A stretch of DNA of 64,000 bases from Hippasteria phrygiana (GCA_037893225.1 JAZGUH010000153.1:2232001-2296000), one strand, 5' to 3'. Counted from the first letter of the stretch, positions 45,370 through 60,300 are shown. A program made the numbers and translations. Notes: generated by a model from the sequence alone, not told the origin.

Positions 45370-48300
45370 CTGCAAGAAAGAGAAAACATTCCAACGCTTT
45401 TGTGGTTTTAAATCGATATTTTCATCGGCATTAAATCTCTGCTTCATATAGCTTGTGCTTTGTCACTCCCAGACTTCAATTTAAAATTACGTTCAGTTGG
45501 GGGTCAAAAGTTTACGTACAACACAATCCCGCAAACAAATTCCTAATAAGCCAGTTCGGTATTCCAACTGCGCATGTGCACAACCAGATTCGACGATTTT
45601 TCTCTCGGGATAAACGTGGCAGATAAATGCACACAAGGCTATGGGGGAATGTGGTCACCGAATCTGCATTCTGTGCAATTTTTCGCACAATCAAAAAGAC
45701 GACGGAAACTTTTGTTCGAACAAAAGTTTGGACACACCAGACACCTGAAAACACTTCGCTGTCCAAACATTTTTTGAAGAAATGTTACTTCAGAACAGGA
45801 TGATCTCTTTAAATTTGCTGGTACCCCGCTATGTTTTTGCACGCATACAATGAAATGTTTCTCCCGAAAGAAAAAAGTTGTCAAATCTTGATGTGCACAT
45901 GCGCAGTTAATAGAATACCGAACTGGCTTATTGATCCCAAAGCTGTTAACTAAATCCAAATGATTAAAGGTAGTATACATGATTGGTCATTGTTGCAATT
46001 TTCAGAAATGGGGGGATTTGGGGGTTAGTATTTTATAGGAAATATCGTTCCACTGACCTGTTCAAAGTTTTGCGTTGTTGGATGGCGAAAAAAAAAACGA
46101 GAGAAAAACGGCGCTCGTTTTCAACCGTCGGGCGGATGATAGCCTTTAGTCAAGGCGCGCGTGGCTACCTGGACACGTGACGCGCCCCGAATGCCAAGCG
46201 CGCCTTGACAAAAGGCTACAGGGCAGTTTTCCAACGATTTCCAGCTGAAAATCGTTGAAAAACGATATAAATTTCCACTTTTCTTGACAACGACAGCACA
46301 CCTGGTGCCATAATTTCACAGGACGATTGAGACTACTAATAACTTATAGTCTAGTAAGGTATTTCGTAATAATTCAGTAAAAATAAATTGGAGGATTACC
46401 AATCGTGTACACTACCTTTAATAGTCATTCACGAGGAAGGACTCTGAATCATGATTTTAGTGAAAGAAACAGAACGGCTTCAGCAACAATTGAAGAAATT
46501 TGTCTTTTTTCTGTTCTAATGTGTGACCCGACAGCGCAAAATGAGCAGAAAGTCGCATTGCAAGCAGAAACAACAATTTTTCACTGTAAAGTCAATTTTG
46601 GGATTTTTAACAACTGTATATTTGAAAAACCCTATCATATCCCAATGATTTTAAACTGAATCTCTTCACGCAATTTTTCTGGGGGATGATTTTTTGTGTG
46701 TAAAACTCAGGTTAAAGTGTACACAGATCACATTTTTGAGCTTCATTTTCTCAAAACAAGGGGGTCAAGACTGATTATTTTAAAAGGTTATATCAGGGGG
46801 CTAGGAATGAGATACCACAACACACAATACATCAAATTAAAGCTCTTAACCTGTACTTTCAGGAAATACCATAATCTTGATTCTCAAACGTTGCTACTTT
46901 ATGCCCATTTCGTGGGAACAGGTCACAAATATGTTCTTTACTTTACTTTATTATATTTTCATCTCAAGGCAATAAAACAATTACCGTATATACATACACA
47001 TAGTGTATGTGAACTTTTTACAGCTGTCTGATCACGTTGGTGAAAAGGGGCTATACTCGGGCTCACATTACGGAAACAGAATACTTTAACCTCTTGTGCC
47101 TGGGTGTTATAATGGGGTGCCGGTATGCCAGACAGGCTTGTGCAGCTAAGTGTAATGACCACAATAACCGAACAATGGATTGAATATGCAAACAAATGCG
47201 GATATAACCATGAACCAGCCAGGTGGCCTTTTTAAAAGATGAAAAAATTTATAAAACATCTTGAGGGTACCTTTCTCAAGTCGGTATATTCTCGTAGGAA
47301 CTCCTCGACAGACGATCCACCCTCCAGAAAGGCATCTGCTCTTGCCTCCGACTCATGCTCTACGTCCGCCGCAGCAACCCTTAAAATGTCCAGGGTATGT
47401 CTGGGATCAAATTGCTGATGGGGGAAAAACACCAAACGTTTTCAGGGTCAAAATCTCACTTTTGAGGTTTTTGAGAGACTTTTTTTATACTCGAGCCCTA
47501 CTTACAAAAAAATGGAGTTCAAGACATATTGGCATATGCTACAAAAAAAATATTATTTTGTACAAATTACCATGATCATCACTAAAATGGGGTGTGACAG
47601 CTTTTGATACTCTTATTCATCATTCTTGTTGGCAAAAACTTATAAAAGTCAGCAAATGCAATCGGCAAAATCGTGTCACTGTCGGCAAAATTGTGTCACT
47701 GATGACAAAATCATGTCACTGATGGCAAAACCGTGTCACTGTCAGCATAATTATGTCACTGTCAGCATAATTATGTCACTGTCACTCAGCATAATTACAT
47801 AGCTGCCAACATTTGAAAATTCCAATTAGTAACAAAATATCGCGGCGCGGCGCGGCGCAGAACAGCCTTTGACATGTACATGTATGTACATAATTTGTAT
47901 GAAATTTCAATGTTTTTCTTTTGTGTGGCCCCGCAGAGTAAAGTACATTGTATCATTAAAAAAAAAACATACATATAGATCCTTGTGCTGTCATCTCTCA
48001 GTCATGTCAGTGCTTTGTAGGTAGGCCTAGCTGATTTGTCTCCCTTTAAAAACTAGCCGTCAAATTCATCATTGTATTTCTTACTATAAAATTGTCCTTT
48101 CTGTCTACCTTTGGAAGCCATGAGAAACGATGAAATCTCGAAAAATTCTGTAAAGTTTTCAAACTAACACTCAGTAACAGTTAAACTTGACAATCGCGAT
48201 GTATACCTGGGATAACATTAAACTCACGATGTGCTGTGCTGCGTTCGTGCAAATGTTTTCCTGCATTTTCATCACGTTCATGCCGTTTATCAAGTGCTAT

Positions 48301-51300
48301 TCTTTTCCCCGCAAAACAGCGAAATTCTCACCGGCTTATCTACCAAAATGTCCTTTCATCTATTCCCTTCCACAGTCTTGTTTCACAATGCAATCTCAGA
48401 AAGTTCGTAAAATTTTGACAGTTCAGGACTGCAGGAAGCCATCTTGAAAATACATGCAGGCCTATACCGCACGCGTGTTTTGTCACTGGCTCCCACACCT
48501 TTTTCAATACTTCTACATTTGACACTGGTACCCGGACACACAGTATCAATACTGAACAAATCGATGATGGCAATATTTCGGTGTTTCAGTATTGTGTGTA
48601 ATGATTACGTTTCCAAAGGTATGATATCGCCTCTTTTTTCACAAATTCGACAACAACATAACAATTTCAAAATTAATAGTATAGTTTTGTGAAAATTATC
48701 CTATTTTTTTTATTTTAGGCGGAAAATTTGAAATTCGTAACTTTTTAAAGGCAATTTGTATTTTCGTACTTCCAAGTTAAATTCGTAACAATTACGAAAA
48801 ATTCGTACCAGTTGGCAGCTATGTAATTATGTCACTGTTGGGAAAAAAGGGGAAAAGATCAAGCAAAAAAGAAAGAAGTCCATAAAAGTGGGAAAATTAT
48901 ATGATACCCTCAATGTCAAGGAGGTCCAACCCCCACCTTCACCACCGTAATAATTATTTTTCCAAAAAGAAATCTTTCAGGCCAAAATTTATATTTAAAA
49001 AAATTGTTAACAAAAATGGTAAGAGCCACCAAAGGCAAAACCTGGTTGCACCACAGCTGACATCCCTCCTGCTCCTTCAATATTCTTAAAATGAGTAAAT
49101 GACATCCCGACACTTAAAATGGTCTACCAATCGAGATCATTACACGTAAATCTTGAAAGTAGGCTAAAAACAAAATTAAACACTATATATTGCAATACCT
49201 CACTAATGCTTTGCTGGTTCAGGCAGCTCATATCAAAGCGATTCCTGAGGTCGTTCCTCTCCTGTAGTCTTTCTGTCAAGAAGACTTTAAGTTTCTCCAA
49301 TTCAGGTTGGTAACTCAGATTGGTCTCTGAATGTACAGGAAAAACAACCACAGTGACAGGAGCAAGTCAGAGTACCAGACGCAGCAATCTTCTTGATCTG
49401 ATCTATTCAATAATATTAACATCTCTACACAGGATGCTCAATACAACGTTATTCTACATTTAGCAGGTCACCAATGTGATTTCTAATGGAGAGTTGTGCA
49501 CAAGTTATTCAACAGTGCAGGGGGTAGGTGAGTTTATTTATTATTACATTTCTTTACCCAGGGTTGTGCCCAAACGGTTAAAACTGGTCTCCATTGGGAC
49601 CCTGCATACATTTTTAATTTAAAAAGAATATTTACGTACATTTGTAATAACTAATCCTCTTAACCCATTGAATCCAGCTGTTATTGATGGGGTGCTGGTA
49701 TGCCAAGATCGGGGCTGTGCAGATATAAATGAGAACAATGGGCACCACACTGAACAGAGTGGTCTTATTCATCACACTTGGAGCCCCCCTTTCGTGTGAA
49801 TAATAGCTGTTTGAAAAGAGCTCCGTCTATTTATTACCCTCCCATTCAAGAACAATATCAGAGATGAAACTGGCCTTGGCCAAACAAAATCTGAAATCAT
49901 TTTTTAAAAATTTGTCGGAAAAATTGTTTAAAAATCGGATGTTTCATTGGAAAAATCAAAAAGTCAGAAAATGTCATCTCTGCAAACTAGTTGAAACATG
50001 AATGGATCGAGTATGCACAGGAATGCACATATAGACATCAACCGGCTAGGTGGTCTTTTTCAACCCACGGCTATGGCCGTCATCCGTATTCAAGAGGTTG
50101 AACCTTACAAAGGGCAAATTCCACAAAGGAAAACATCACAAGTCATCACAAATCACTTCACAATTCTGGTCTCAAGCCATGTGACAAGCTATTCAAACAC
50201 ACTATATAACAAAAGCATTCCTTTGTCCTTGTCCAACCCATGTAACTTGTGACCCGACCTGGGACCCGACCTGGGACCCGACCTGGGACCCGACCTGGGA
50301 CCCGACCTGGGACCCGACCTGGGACCCGACCTGGGACCCGACCTGGGTCTGACTCGATTACAACTCTGGTTATTTGTGCCTCCTTTAATGGATAAGTGTA
50401 CAATTACATAAAGGGGACGTCCAAGAATCCGTGCTTTATGACCAACCGCCTACATGCTGACAGTCTGACAGTCAGACAGTGTTACTCACGTGCCAGCTGC
50501 TCACAGACATCGTACATTTCCTGCCTGTCTGCCAGTAATCTCTTGACCTGAGGTAGTTCGGTAAACACCTTGAGCTCTGCCTCCTCGCTGTCAAGTATTT
50601 CCTCAAGCTGGGCTCTGCTCAGTCCGGACAGGTTGTCCTTGAGAGTCGATGGGATAGAAGGCATGGCATACCTCCTCGGCAGCTGGAAATCAGACAAACG
50701 GCTGCAGGTTTAGGTTCTCTTTTTGTGTTTTTGTTTTATGGGTATCGCCCAACACAAGGTCAAAAGGCCACTTAATGTGTGGGCTACAGAAGACAGAAAT
50801 CAATCACAGGGATAGAAGTATCTATTTACATTTTGTTTGAACTGTGAAAGATTATAGGGGAAGGGAAGCAGGTTTATACAGGTAGGAGTTCCAAAGAGAG
50901 GCAGTACGAGGGGGGAAAAAAACTTAAAGAGTATCTCACAGTACTTGCCTTTGGAACAACAACAGTGAAAGGATGTAATGAGACAGCCAGGCGAGTACGT
51001 AGAGTGCCTGTAAGTTTGGACGGGGGGAACTAATGATAAAAGGCCACTGGAACACCTTCCATGATAGTATCGATAAAAGAGGCTCAGTGAAGCAACAGAG
51101 TGTCGGACATGAAGGGGGTCCAGGGAAGATGTCAGGTCCTGACCAACCAGATTTACTAACACAATGCTGAATCTTATCAAAGAGGGACCAATAGCAAGCC
51201 AGAGCATCAGCCTAGATGTAGCTGCAGTATTCCAGGACAGGACGTATATGGTTGTCTTATATTAGGGCTGTTCATTTTAGAATAATTCATATTCGATTAT

Positions 51301-54300
51301 TCAAAACTGGATTTGACCGAATATTTGAATATTCGATACTCGCCCATCAAGTTTTTCACGTGTCAGCTGCAACTGCATGCCTCACCATTACGCCGGTGTT
51401 TTAAGTGCGGCGATCGATATTATGGACTGCTCGATCAACATTTTTTTGCATGCGCCCGTTGTATCAAGATCATTACGGGTACGTAACATTCTGATAAGAA
51501 ACCAAACTTCATGTTTTTGCAGGAATATTTTTTCTTACGAGTGTCAAGGTTTTTACGGACGGGAACAAAAACCTCCGACAAAAAAAGTTACCTTCGACAA
51601 AAATGCGGCATTTCACACTGCTAAGCTCCGTAACTTATCTACTAAAATAGCATCAGAGTCATATCTGTTCGTGCATATATATTTGTTTGAATATTCGAAC
51701 TGGCAAAAAGGTATTCAAATATTCAGTTGACAAAGGAATATTCAAATATTCAGTATATTTGGGACAGCCCTATCTTATATAGGTGGAGAATGGCAGATGG
51801 AACGTACCATTGTGCTCAATACAAACAGCCAAGGTGCCGAGAGGCTCTTTTGTCTGTGTTGAAAATGTATGTGTCCCAGCTAAGTTTTTACGAGATGTTT
51901 TAGGATCCTCTCTGAAGTGAGGGCTTGATAACTTTTTTAGGAGGACTCACCAAGCCACTGCCTTCTAATCCAGTCGGCACCACAACTGGCTCAATGCCAA
52001 GATACTCCAGGGTATTGATGCGGTTGGGAATTCCCCCCGTGGCATTCTGGGTAGTTCCAGATGCCGAGGCTCCTGTAAAACGATGGAGGCATAAATTCTA
52101 ACACATTTACATATATTCAAAAGCAGCAGCTCAGGTGACACACATTAACCCTCCATCTGTCGGTGCCAAAATGGAGCCAACTGCCCTACCTATCAAAACC
52201 TATCGAGTTTCAGGTTGAAACACACAAGCTGTTGGAGAGGAAGGGCTTAGGTTTTTGGATAGGTTATGATAGTTATAACAGTAGGAGGGTTAAAGAACTT
52301 ATACTCCCGTCTCCTCCGTGTCTCAAAAATGTTGAGTTCCCCCCTCCCCCCCCCCCCCCCCCCCCCGTCATTTTCAGAGCCCCACACTACCGCAAATCTT
52401 TATCTTACTGCTATCTTCACCATGCAAACCTTCAAATCTTATCTGAATGACACTTTATATTAGATAGTAGCTTTTTCAAGGTCACTCTTGTAACATCTTT
52501 TGAAACACCAGACAGCATCTTTAACCCTAACCCCCTAGTATAATTTACTAGGAACCATACCCATCCTTGCAAATTCCAATGGTAAACTGTACACACAAAT
52601 TGTTGGACTCTGATTCTGGTGGTATGCCAAACTCAGTGTAAAGGTCAAGGACTATCAGTTTGGGGGTCCAGTACCCATCCTAACAGATTCCAACCAAACA
52701 TGCTGTTGGGTTTTGATGGGTTGAGTACTGTTATGGTTAATCGTATGGTGCCACAGCCCGTAATTTAGATTCCTGTTGCAGCAGCAACTTCCGAGTATAC
52801 GGGTTTTTATTACAGATAAAATCATGATAATCTCATCGAAGAAACCAAAAGGAAAGCTGACTAGGCAATGTAATACATTTTTAGAGTGAACAAAGAAAAT
52901 GGACAAGAGCAGGATTTGGACCTGTGACCTCCGGAACAAAATACCAGTACATTACCAACTGGGCTGTATATGTTTGTGGCCTATTAATTTGTCAGCATCT
53001 TTGCTCGGGCAGCATTAGTCACAAGTCGTAATCCCATAATGCTGTGTTGGGTATCACTTAGGTCTGTCCCCAATATACCCAATTTTCAAATATTTGATCG
53101 TCAACCGAATATTCGAATACCTTTTTGCCGGTTCGAATATTCGGAAAAAAATATATATGCACGTACTATATACGACTGATGGTATTAACAGACAAGTTAC
53201 GGCGCTCAGCAGTGTCAAATGCTGCAATTTTGTTGACGTAACTTTTTGTGGAAGGAGGTTTATTGTTCCCATCTGTAAAACCCTTGAAACTTATAAAATA
53301 ATTACTGTAAAAACGCAGGCTGGAGTTTCGTTTTTGTTATCAGAACGTTATACGTACTCGTAATGATCTTAATACAACAGGCGCATGCAAAAAATATTGA
53401 TCAGGCAGTCCATAATATTGATCGCCGCACGTACAACACTGGCATGCTTTTTACCGGCGCGGCATGCAGTTGCAGCAGACGCGTAAAAAACTAGATCGAC
53501 GAGTATCAAATATTCAAATACAAAAGCCAGAATATTATTTCTATAATGATAAAAATCTTTGATTCTTTTTTTCGTTTGTAGCTCTGTACCCAGAGTGCAT
53601 TTAAAAATAAAAATACATACATTTTACAAAAAATTTTAAGTCAAAGAATCCTATATATACGTGATAAAAAAAACACTAAAAGCTCTCTTACCTGGTAGAT
53701 GGGAGCTCTGGGTATTAACCAACGACATCGACGGTGGCTGGTTCCCCTGCAGCAGGATACCAGTTACCGCTACCCCAGGAGGTGCAACCCTGTACCCTAG
53801 CACCGGCTGTTGATTGGCTAAGGGAAACTGTGAGGACGACGACTGTGATGCAGAGGGTTGATACGACTGATACATCGATCCCGCATTACTGCAACAGAAG
53901 AAATTCTCTCTGAAAATGTTGATTTTTTTCATCTTAAAAACAACTTCTTAGTTTATAAACGCAATGGACCTATTGTTGTTTGCAGGTTCTTAGAAAATGC
54001 ACATGTGCAGCACGCGCAATAGTGTACAACGGATTATAAATGGATGACGTCCATGAACCTCCGGACCACACCATTATACGATTATGTGGCTGCACAATAT
54101 CATTTGACTTTGACGTGCGTTCGTGTACTGCGTTTCAACAAACAAGGCACACATCAGGTTTCAAGCAGATCCAGGTGAAACAGTAGAACAGTAGAATCAA
54201 ACTAGAAAAATACAGGACAAAAGTAGGACTCTGGAGGACAAAATCAGCAAAAAAGCAAGACTTTTGAGAGCTTTCAGTAGTTTTTGTTGATACTCACCAA

Positions 54301-57300
54301 TGTCCAGAGCATAGCAAACCTCAGTAAGAAATGTTCTGTACTCACAACACTTGTGCTCCAAGTTGCAGTTCTCCTGCACCCAAGCCCTTCACTGTGTGAT
54401 TTTTATATGACAGCGTATGAAGCCCGGTTCATACTTCATGCGAATGCGAATGCGAATGCGAATGCGTATGCGTATGCGAAGCGAATTCGTTAACTCTAAC
54501 TCCCTAGGCTGTGTGGAAAATCATATTAAAATTGAAGGATTCAGGACTGTTAGGGTTAAGGTAACGGAGAACATCACAATGAAACTTCAATTGTTGAAAT
54601 TTGCTTCGCATTCGCATGAAGTATGAACCAAGCTTAACTCTGTTATGAAAAATAATTCAATGAGATTTCATTTTTTTGAGTTGTGGGCCCAAAAAGTAGG
54701 AAAAAATAGCAATTTCAAGAGAAACAAGGTGATCCGTGGATCACACGTGTCTCTCCTTTTTTTTTGTCACTGCATCGCATTTGCAACTTTTTAAAATGAG
54801 AGCAATTTTACATTTTAAACCCATTTTATAACTTGACCACAAATGACCTTTGACCTTGATGTGACCTGTAACATCAACATCATATAAATCGCAGGCATCC
54901 TTGGGCATCAGACAGCCGGCGCCAATCATCTCAGATGTGTGTTTCCAGCACTCGTATGTAACGGGCTTAAGACTGGCTAATAAACGGCTATAGATCAATT
55001 TGGTATGGAGACCGGGATAATTGTGGTTTTTTATCAACATGCTATGACTAACTCAGAAAGAAGTCCCAAGTTTCATGGTGACTTACGCCTGTACTGGATC
55101 TGCAGTATACATGAATGGTGGGTTCTGTCTTATTTCCTGTATGATGCTCTGGATAACGCGACCCAAGTCAGTATGGACACCAAACTGGAAATAAAAAAAA
55201 AACAGTCCAGTTTATTAAATTATCAAAGTGGTCCAAAATAGTTTTTAAAGGCCTGGAATCCCCCAATTTCTATTTCTTTGGTTAGTGAACTATAGGGCTG
55301 TCCCGAATATACCGAATATTCGATCGTCACCCGAATATTTGAATACCATTTTGCCGGTTCGAATATTCGAAAAGATATACATGCACGTACCGATACGACT
55401 CTGATGGTATTTCAATAGAAAAGTTACGGCCACTTACCGTAATTTCCGGAATATAGGCTGCGGCTTATATGTTGATTCTCACGCTGAAAAATGTCCTTGC
55501 GGCTTATACTCCGGGCGGCTTATATGGCAACGTTTGAAGAATAAAATCAGTCACAGAAGCCGCGCCTCAGCCCGGCCCGGGCCACGAGTGCCGGCGGCGC
55601 GCGCTCCGGGCGCCGGGCCACAGGCAGTCATGTTTTCGTTGGTTGCCGTTTACATTCGCTCTACTCACTTGTTGGAAATAAAGGAACCCAGTCCAGAGGG
55701 ACCATACAGACTTGCAAATGTACCGTAAGTACCGTTCACACCTCACAAATCGTGTGGTGCGTCTGTTCGTTTTTGTCCGTTTCATCGTTGTGTATGGTTA
55801 ATGCCTTTTCACTAGTTCGTCGAATGAGGGCGCTGTCCACATGTTGTTGAGGTCAGATGTCATTAATGCCTTTTCACTAGTTCGTCGAATGAGGGCACTG
55901 TCCACATAGAAACCGCACTTCCATGGACAGTACGTCGCTGGTATTACGCAAAGTCTTTTGTTTTAACCAGAGCCAGAGCCTGTTTATTTATTTACATATT
56001 TAAGGCTACAGATCGGCAGTGGGACTGGGGAATAGCTGGAGCCCAAGCCAAGGTTTGGAAAAGGGCCCGGTACTCGTATACCAGTGGGATTATTGCTTTG
56101 TCCGTTTGCCGACTCTCAATAATTGCATTTTCAATAAGAATATCTTATTAGCGGGAACCAGACACTTAAATAAATTACATAAATAAATTACATTTTCATA
56201 ACTCTTTCATGTCGAAAAAAACATAATGTTTTTATTTTTCAAATTTAACTACATGTATTAGTTCATCATCCCCGTCCGCGTAACTTTTGCTGGCCGCTTG
56301 GAAAAAAGTTGCCATTTTCTTTTTTATCCCCCCCCCCCACCCGCGCCGTCCAAAAAAAAAAGAACCAGAAGAACTGCCGCGCGGCCCACAGCCAGGACAC
56401 TCATCCAGCCCGCCAAAATTGGCAATTTTGAGGACATATGAAAGTTTATTGGGCTCCGTGCGCGTCGAATGAGGGCGCTGTCCAAAATAGCAACCGCACT
56501 TCCATGGGCAGTACGTCGCTGGTATTACGCACCGCGCTCCTCGTTCATTTGATACTCGTATACCAGTGGGATTGCTTGTCTGTTTGCCGACTCTCGATAA
56601 TTGCGTTTTCAATAAGAATATCATAGCGGGAACCAGACACTTAAATTGAAGTCAGGTAAGACGGCGTCGATATTGACCCGCCAACTCGCCTTTTCTTTCC
56701 GCTGAGATGAGGGGGTAGTTAAGTTGTGCACGGAGCCTAGTGACACTCGTTCGCAAGCCGCTTACACATTTTTTACATACTAGCGCTTCAGCATGCAGCA
56801 CGACTTTTGTGGTTGGACGTTGTAAGCGCCGCGGCTAATACGCCGGTGCAGTTAATACGCCAACTTTAAATCTTAAATAGCAGATTTTTGCTTGCTGCGG
56901 CTTATACTCCGCGCGGCCTATATTCCGGAAATTACGGTAATAGCAGTGTCAAATGTTGCATTTTTGTCAATCGTAACTTTTTGTGGACGGAGGTTTATTG
57001 TTCCCGTCCGTCAAACCCTTCATACAACAGGGGCATGCAAAAAATGCCGATCGAACGGTCCATAATATCAATCCCCACACGTAAAACACCGGCGTGGTTT
57101 TACGTGCAATTTTTTTTACCGGCGCGACATGCAGTGAAAACTTGATCTCTGAGTATCGAATATTCAAATATTCGGTCAAACCCAGTTTAGAATATTCGAA
57201 TTAGTAAATTATTTGAAAATGAACAGTCCTAGTTACCTAACCTATTTCCAAGGTTTGGGGTGTAACATTCTACCATAATATGTAATATTGATGGAGAAAT

Positions 57301-60300
57301 AATAATAATAATAAAAAGAAAAGGACTGACATTTACGTTATTTTCTATTTTAATTCTTTCAGGCAATAAAACCAAGGATTCTTAAAAAGTGCACACTGCA
57401 TACAATGCTCAAAAGCCTGAAGAAAACATGTAGGAAGACGACAAAGAAATGTTCAGCTTTTAAAAGTGGGAGGAAAAACCCTAAATTGATATTCAGGGGA
57501 AACCAACGGAATCAAGAAGGGACTGAATACCCAATCCACACATCGGCCCTGGTGGGATTTGAACCCGGGTCACAGTGGTGCCACTAGGCCACGCTGACAT
57601 CTGGACATTAAGACTGGCGTTGCATAGTTCAGCCTGTACACAACCAAAGCACTATAGAAAGGGCATCGGTCTGAATTACAACAGTCTGAGTTTTTCAAAC
57701 CAAACTGGCATCCCTGAAATTATTTCCATCAATGATTTCCAGACAAACGGTGCAGTTTCAAGGGATGGTCGTGTACATGATCACATTCTACTTTTTAATG
57801 ATTTTTCCAACCACACTAATTTTAGGACGAAAGCCTTTTGTATCCCACTTGGGTCCTCCAAAACGATGTTGTCTCTTTAACCTTGATGACTGTTTAAAGT
57901 GGAGGGGGAGAGGTAATACCAATGATGAAGTGATGATGCTCTCAATTTTCAAATGAAAACAAATTTCAAACTGTTCAAAGTGAACAAAGAAAACTGGCAG
58001 GAGCCGGATTCGAACCTGTGACCTCTGGAACCCTGTACCTGCGCTCCACCAACCGAGCTATCTTGCCCTATGTTGGCAGTCTCCCAAATTGTCAGTATCT
58101 TTGTTCGGGGGCGCTAGTCAGAAGTCATAAACCAGTAATCCTGTATAGCCAGGGATCACGCCCAATTTTACGATACAACCTGGGAAGCGACATTGTGGAG
58201 ATCACTCAATGAGGATACGACTTTCTAATTTATAATTTATAAAACAAACTGAAATTTACCAAATCCCACTCCTGGCAGTTTTCTTTATTCACTTTGAACA
58301 TTTTTTAAAATTTACCAAGTCAGTTTCCAAACTGACAAACTGTTGTTACATACAAATTGTGGGGAGAGTGGGTGAGCGGCTGGGGAGAGTGGGTGAGGGG
58401 CTGGGGAGAGTGGGTGAGCGGCTGGGGAGAGTGGGTGAGGGGCTGGGGAGAGTGGGTGAGGGGCTGGGGAGAGTGGGTGAGGGGCTGGGGAGAGTGGGTG
58501 AGCGGCTGGGGAGAGTGGGTGAGGGGCTGGGGAGAGTGGGTGAGGGGCTGGGGAGAGTGGGTGAGGGGCTGGGGAGAGTGGGTGAGGGGCTGGGGAGAGT
58601 GGGTGAGGGGCTGGGGAGAGTGGGTGAGGGGCTGGGGAGAGTGGGTGAGGGGCTGGGGAGAGTGGGTGAGCGGCTGGGGAGAGTGGGTGAGGGGCTGGGG
58701 AGAGTGGGTGAGGGGCTGGGGAGAGTGGGTGAGGGGCTGGGGAGAGTGGGTGAGGGGCTGGGGAGAGTGGGTGAGGGGCTGGGGGGAGTGGGTGAGGGGC
58801 TGGGGAGAGTGGGTGAGGGGCTGGGGTGAGGGGCTGGGGAAGTGGAAGGGTGGGGGTTTGTACCAATTTATGGCAGTTGCCATCCACTCACAGTATTAAG
58901 GCCAGGACACCCTACGACCGTCAATGTGTTGCTGATCCATGGATGTCTGAGAGGCGGGGATACCTTCACCAGAGGCTTCTCCTGAGGAAACTGGGGTGGT
59001 AACGTTCTGGAAGCAACACAGAAAAAAAATGCTCTTTATCTATGCAAATGATTTCACAAATAATGTTGCTGTGAGGTTTTTAATAGTCTCCACAATGCAT
59101 CGTGTAGTATGTCTGCTTCCCTTTTTCACTAAAGATCACGTTGACGGCCAAGTACAGTGGAATGCCACTATAACGAACATCGCAGTATCCACAGATTTTG
59201 TTCGGTATAGCGATCGTTCGGTATAGTGATTTTCAGCTGCCGGTCCGCCGCTTCCCCATTTTTCAACATGGCGTCCGTTCTTTTAAATAGCGCCCTCTTT
59301 TGTTGGAAATTGAAGGTTTTATTCAATTGTACTACATATTTCCCCTAATTTTGCCGAATTGAAATGTAATATTACGCCCTACTTTTAAATTTAATTTTAA
59401 GTAACTTTTTATCAAAAAATGTGTCATGCAGCGTCCTCCATTCCATCCCTGTCATGAACAGACGTCGACAAACAGCCCAAATACCTGGTACATTTTCTTT
59501 AATCCGTTAACTTTTTCTTTTCAAGAACAATGTTCGGTAAGTTTTGTACACAAAATTTGGGAACAAAGAATGGTGTTCGGTATAGCCAAATGTTTGGTGC
59601 GGCGTTCCACTCTACATGAATTACACTTTATATATAGCGACTAGCTTTTTCAAGGTCGTTCTTTGAAACACAAGACAGCAAAGACAGCATCTTCAATCGT
59701 ATGGTGCCACAGCCTGTAAGTATCAGGTTAACAAATGTAGATTCCTAGAGAAACTAGGGAGTATACATCCCACAGCTGTTAATACATTCAGCTCTCCCTT
59801 TTGGAAGTGACCAAGAAAGTGGTAAAGAGGACACCAGCACCATGATTTATTGACTTGGTTTACAAACATTCTACAGACCTTTTTTCTCTAGAACAGGATT
59901 CTGATATTGTGAACACGAGTGAGGGCTGCAGTCAAGTCCCGATCCGAGTCCGATGCAAAAAGGGTGAAGTCGTTAGCAGGCATCCAAAAAAACAAACACC
60001 GAGTTGAGATCTGGACTTGGGTAGAGCCTTGCCTCCAACGTACACTTGACACTAGATTCTAAGGTACTTTAATATCATTATTCTCCTGGAGTCATGCCTG
60101 GACTTGGCGAGTCCAGACTCAGCCGAGCCCAAGGATGATTCCTAGACTTTATATTAACCCATTGAATACGGATGACGGCTATGAAATAGATCACCTGGCC
60201 GGTTGACGTCTATACCCGCACTCTTCTGCATACCCAATCCATTGTTCATCTGCTGTGTGCGTTACGCCTGACTGCACAAGCCCATATTGGCATACAGGCA

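Noticed and set aside
58312..58899. Long repetitive open frames on both strands (Pro/His/Ser-rich; Gly/Trp/Glu-rich)
   Set aside because: A 21-bp repeat without stops is open in all frames; it lies in a VPS37A intron.
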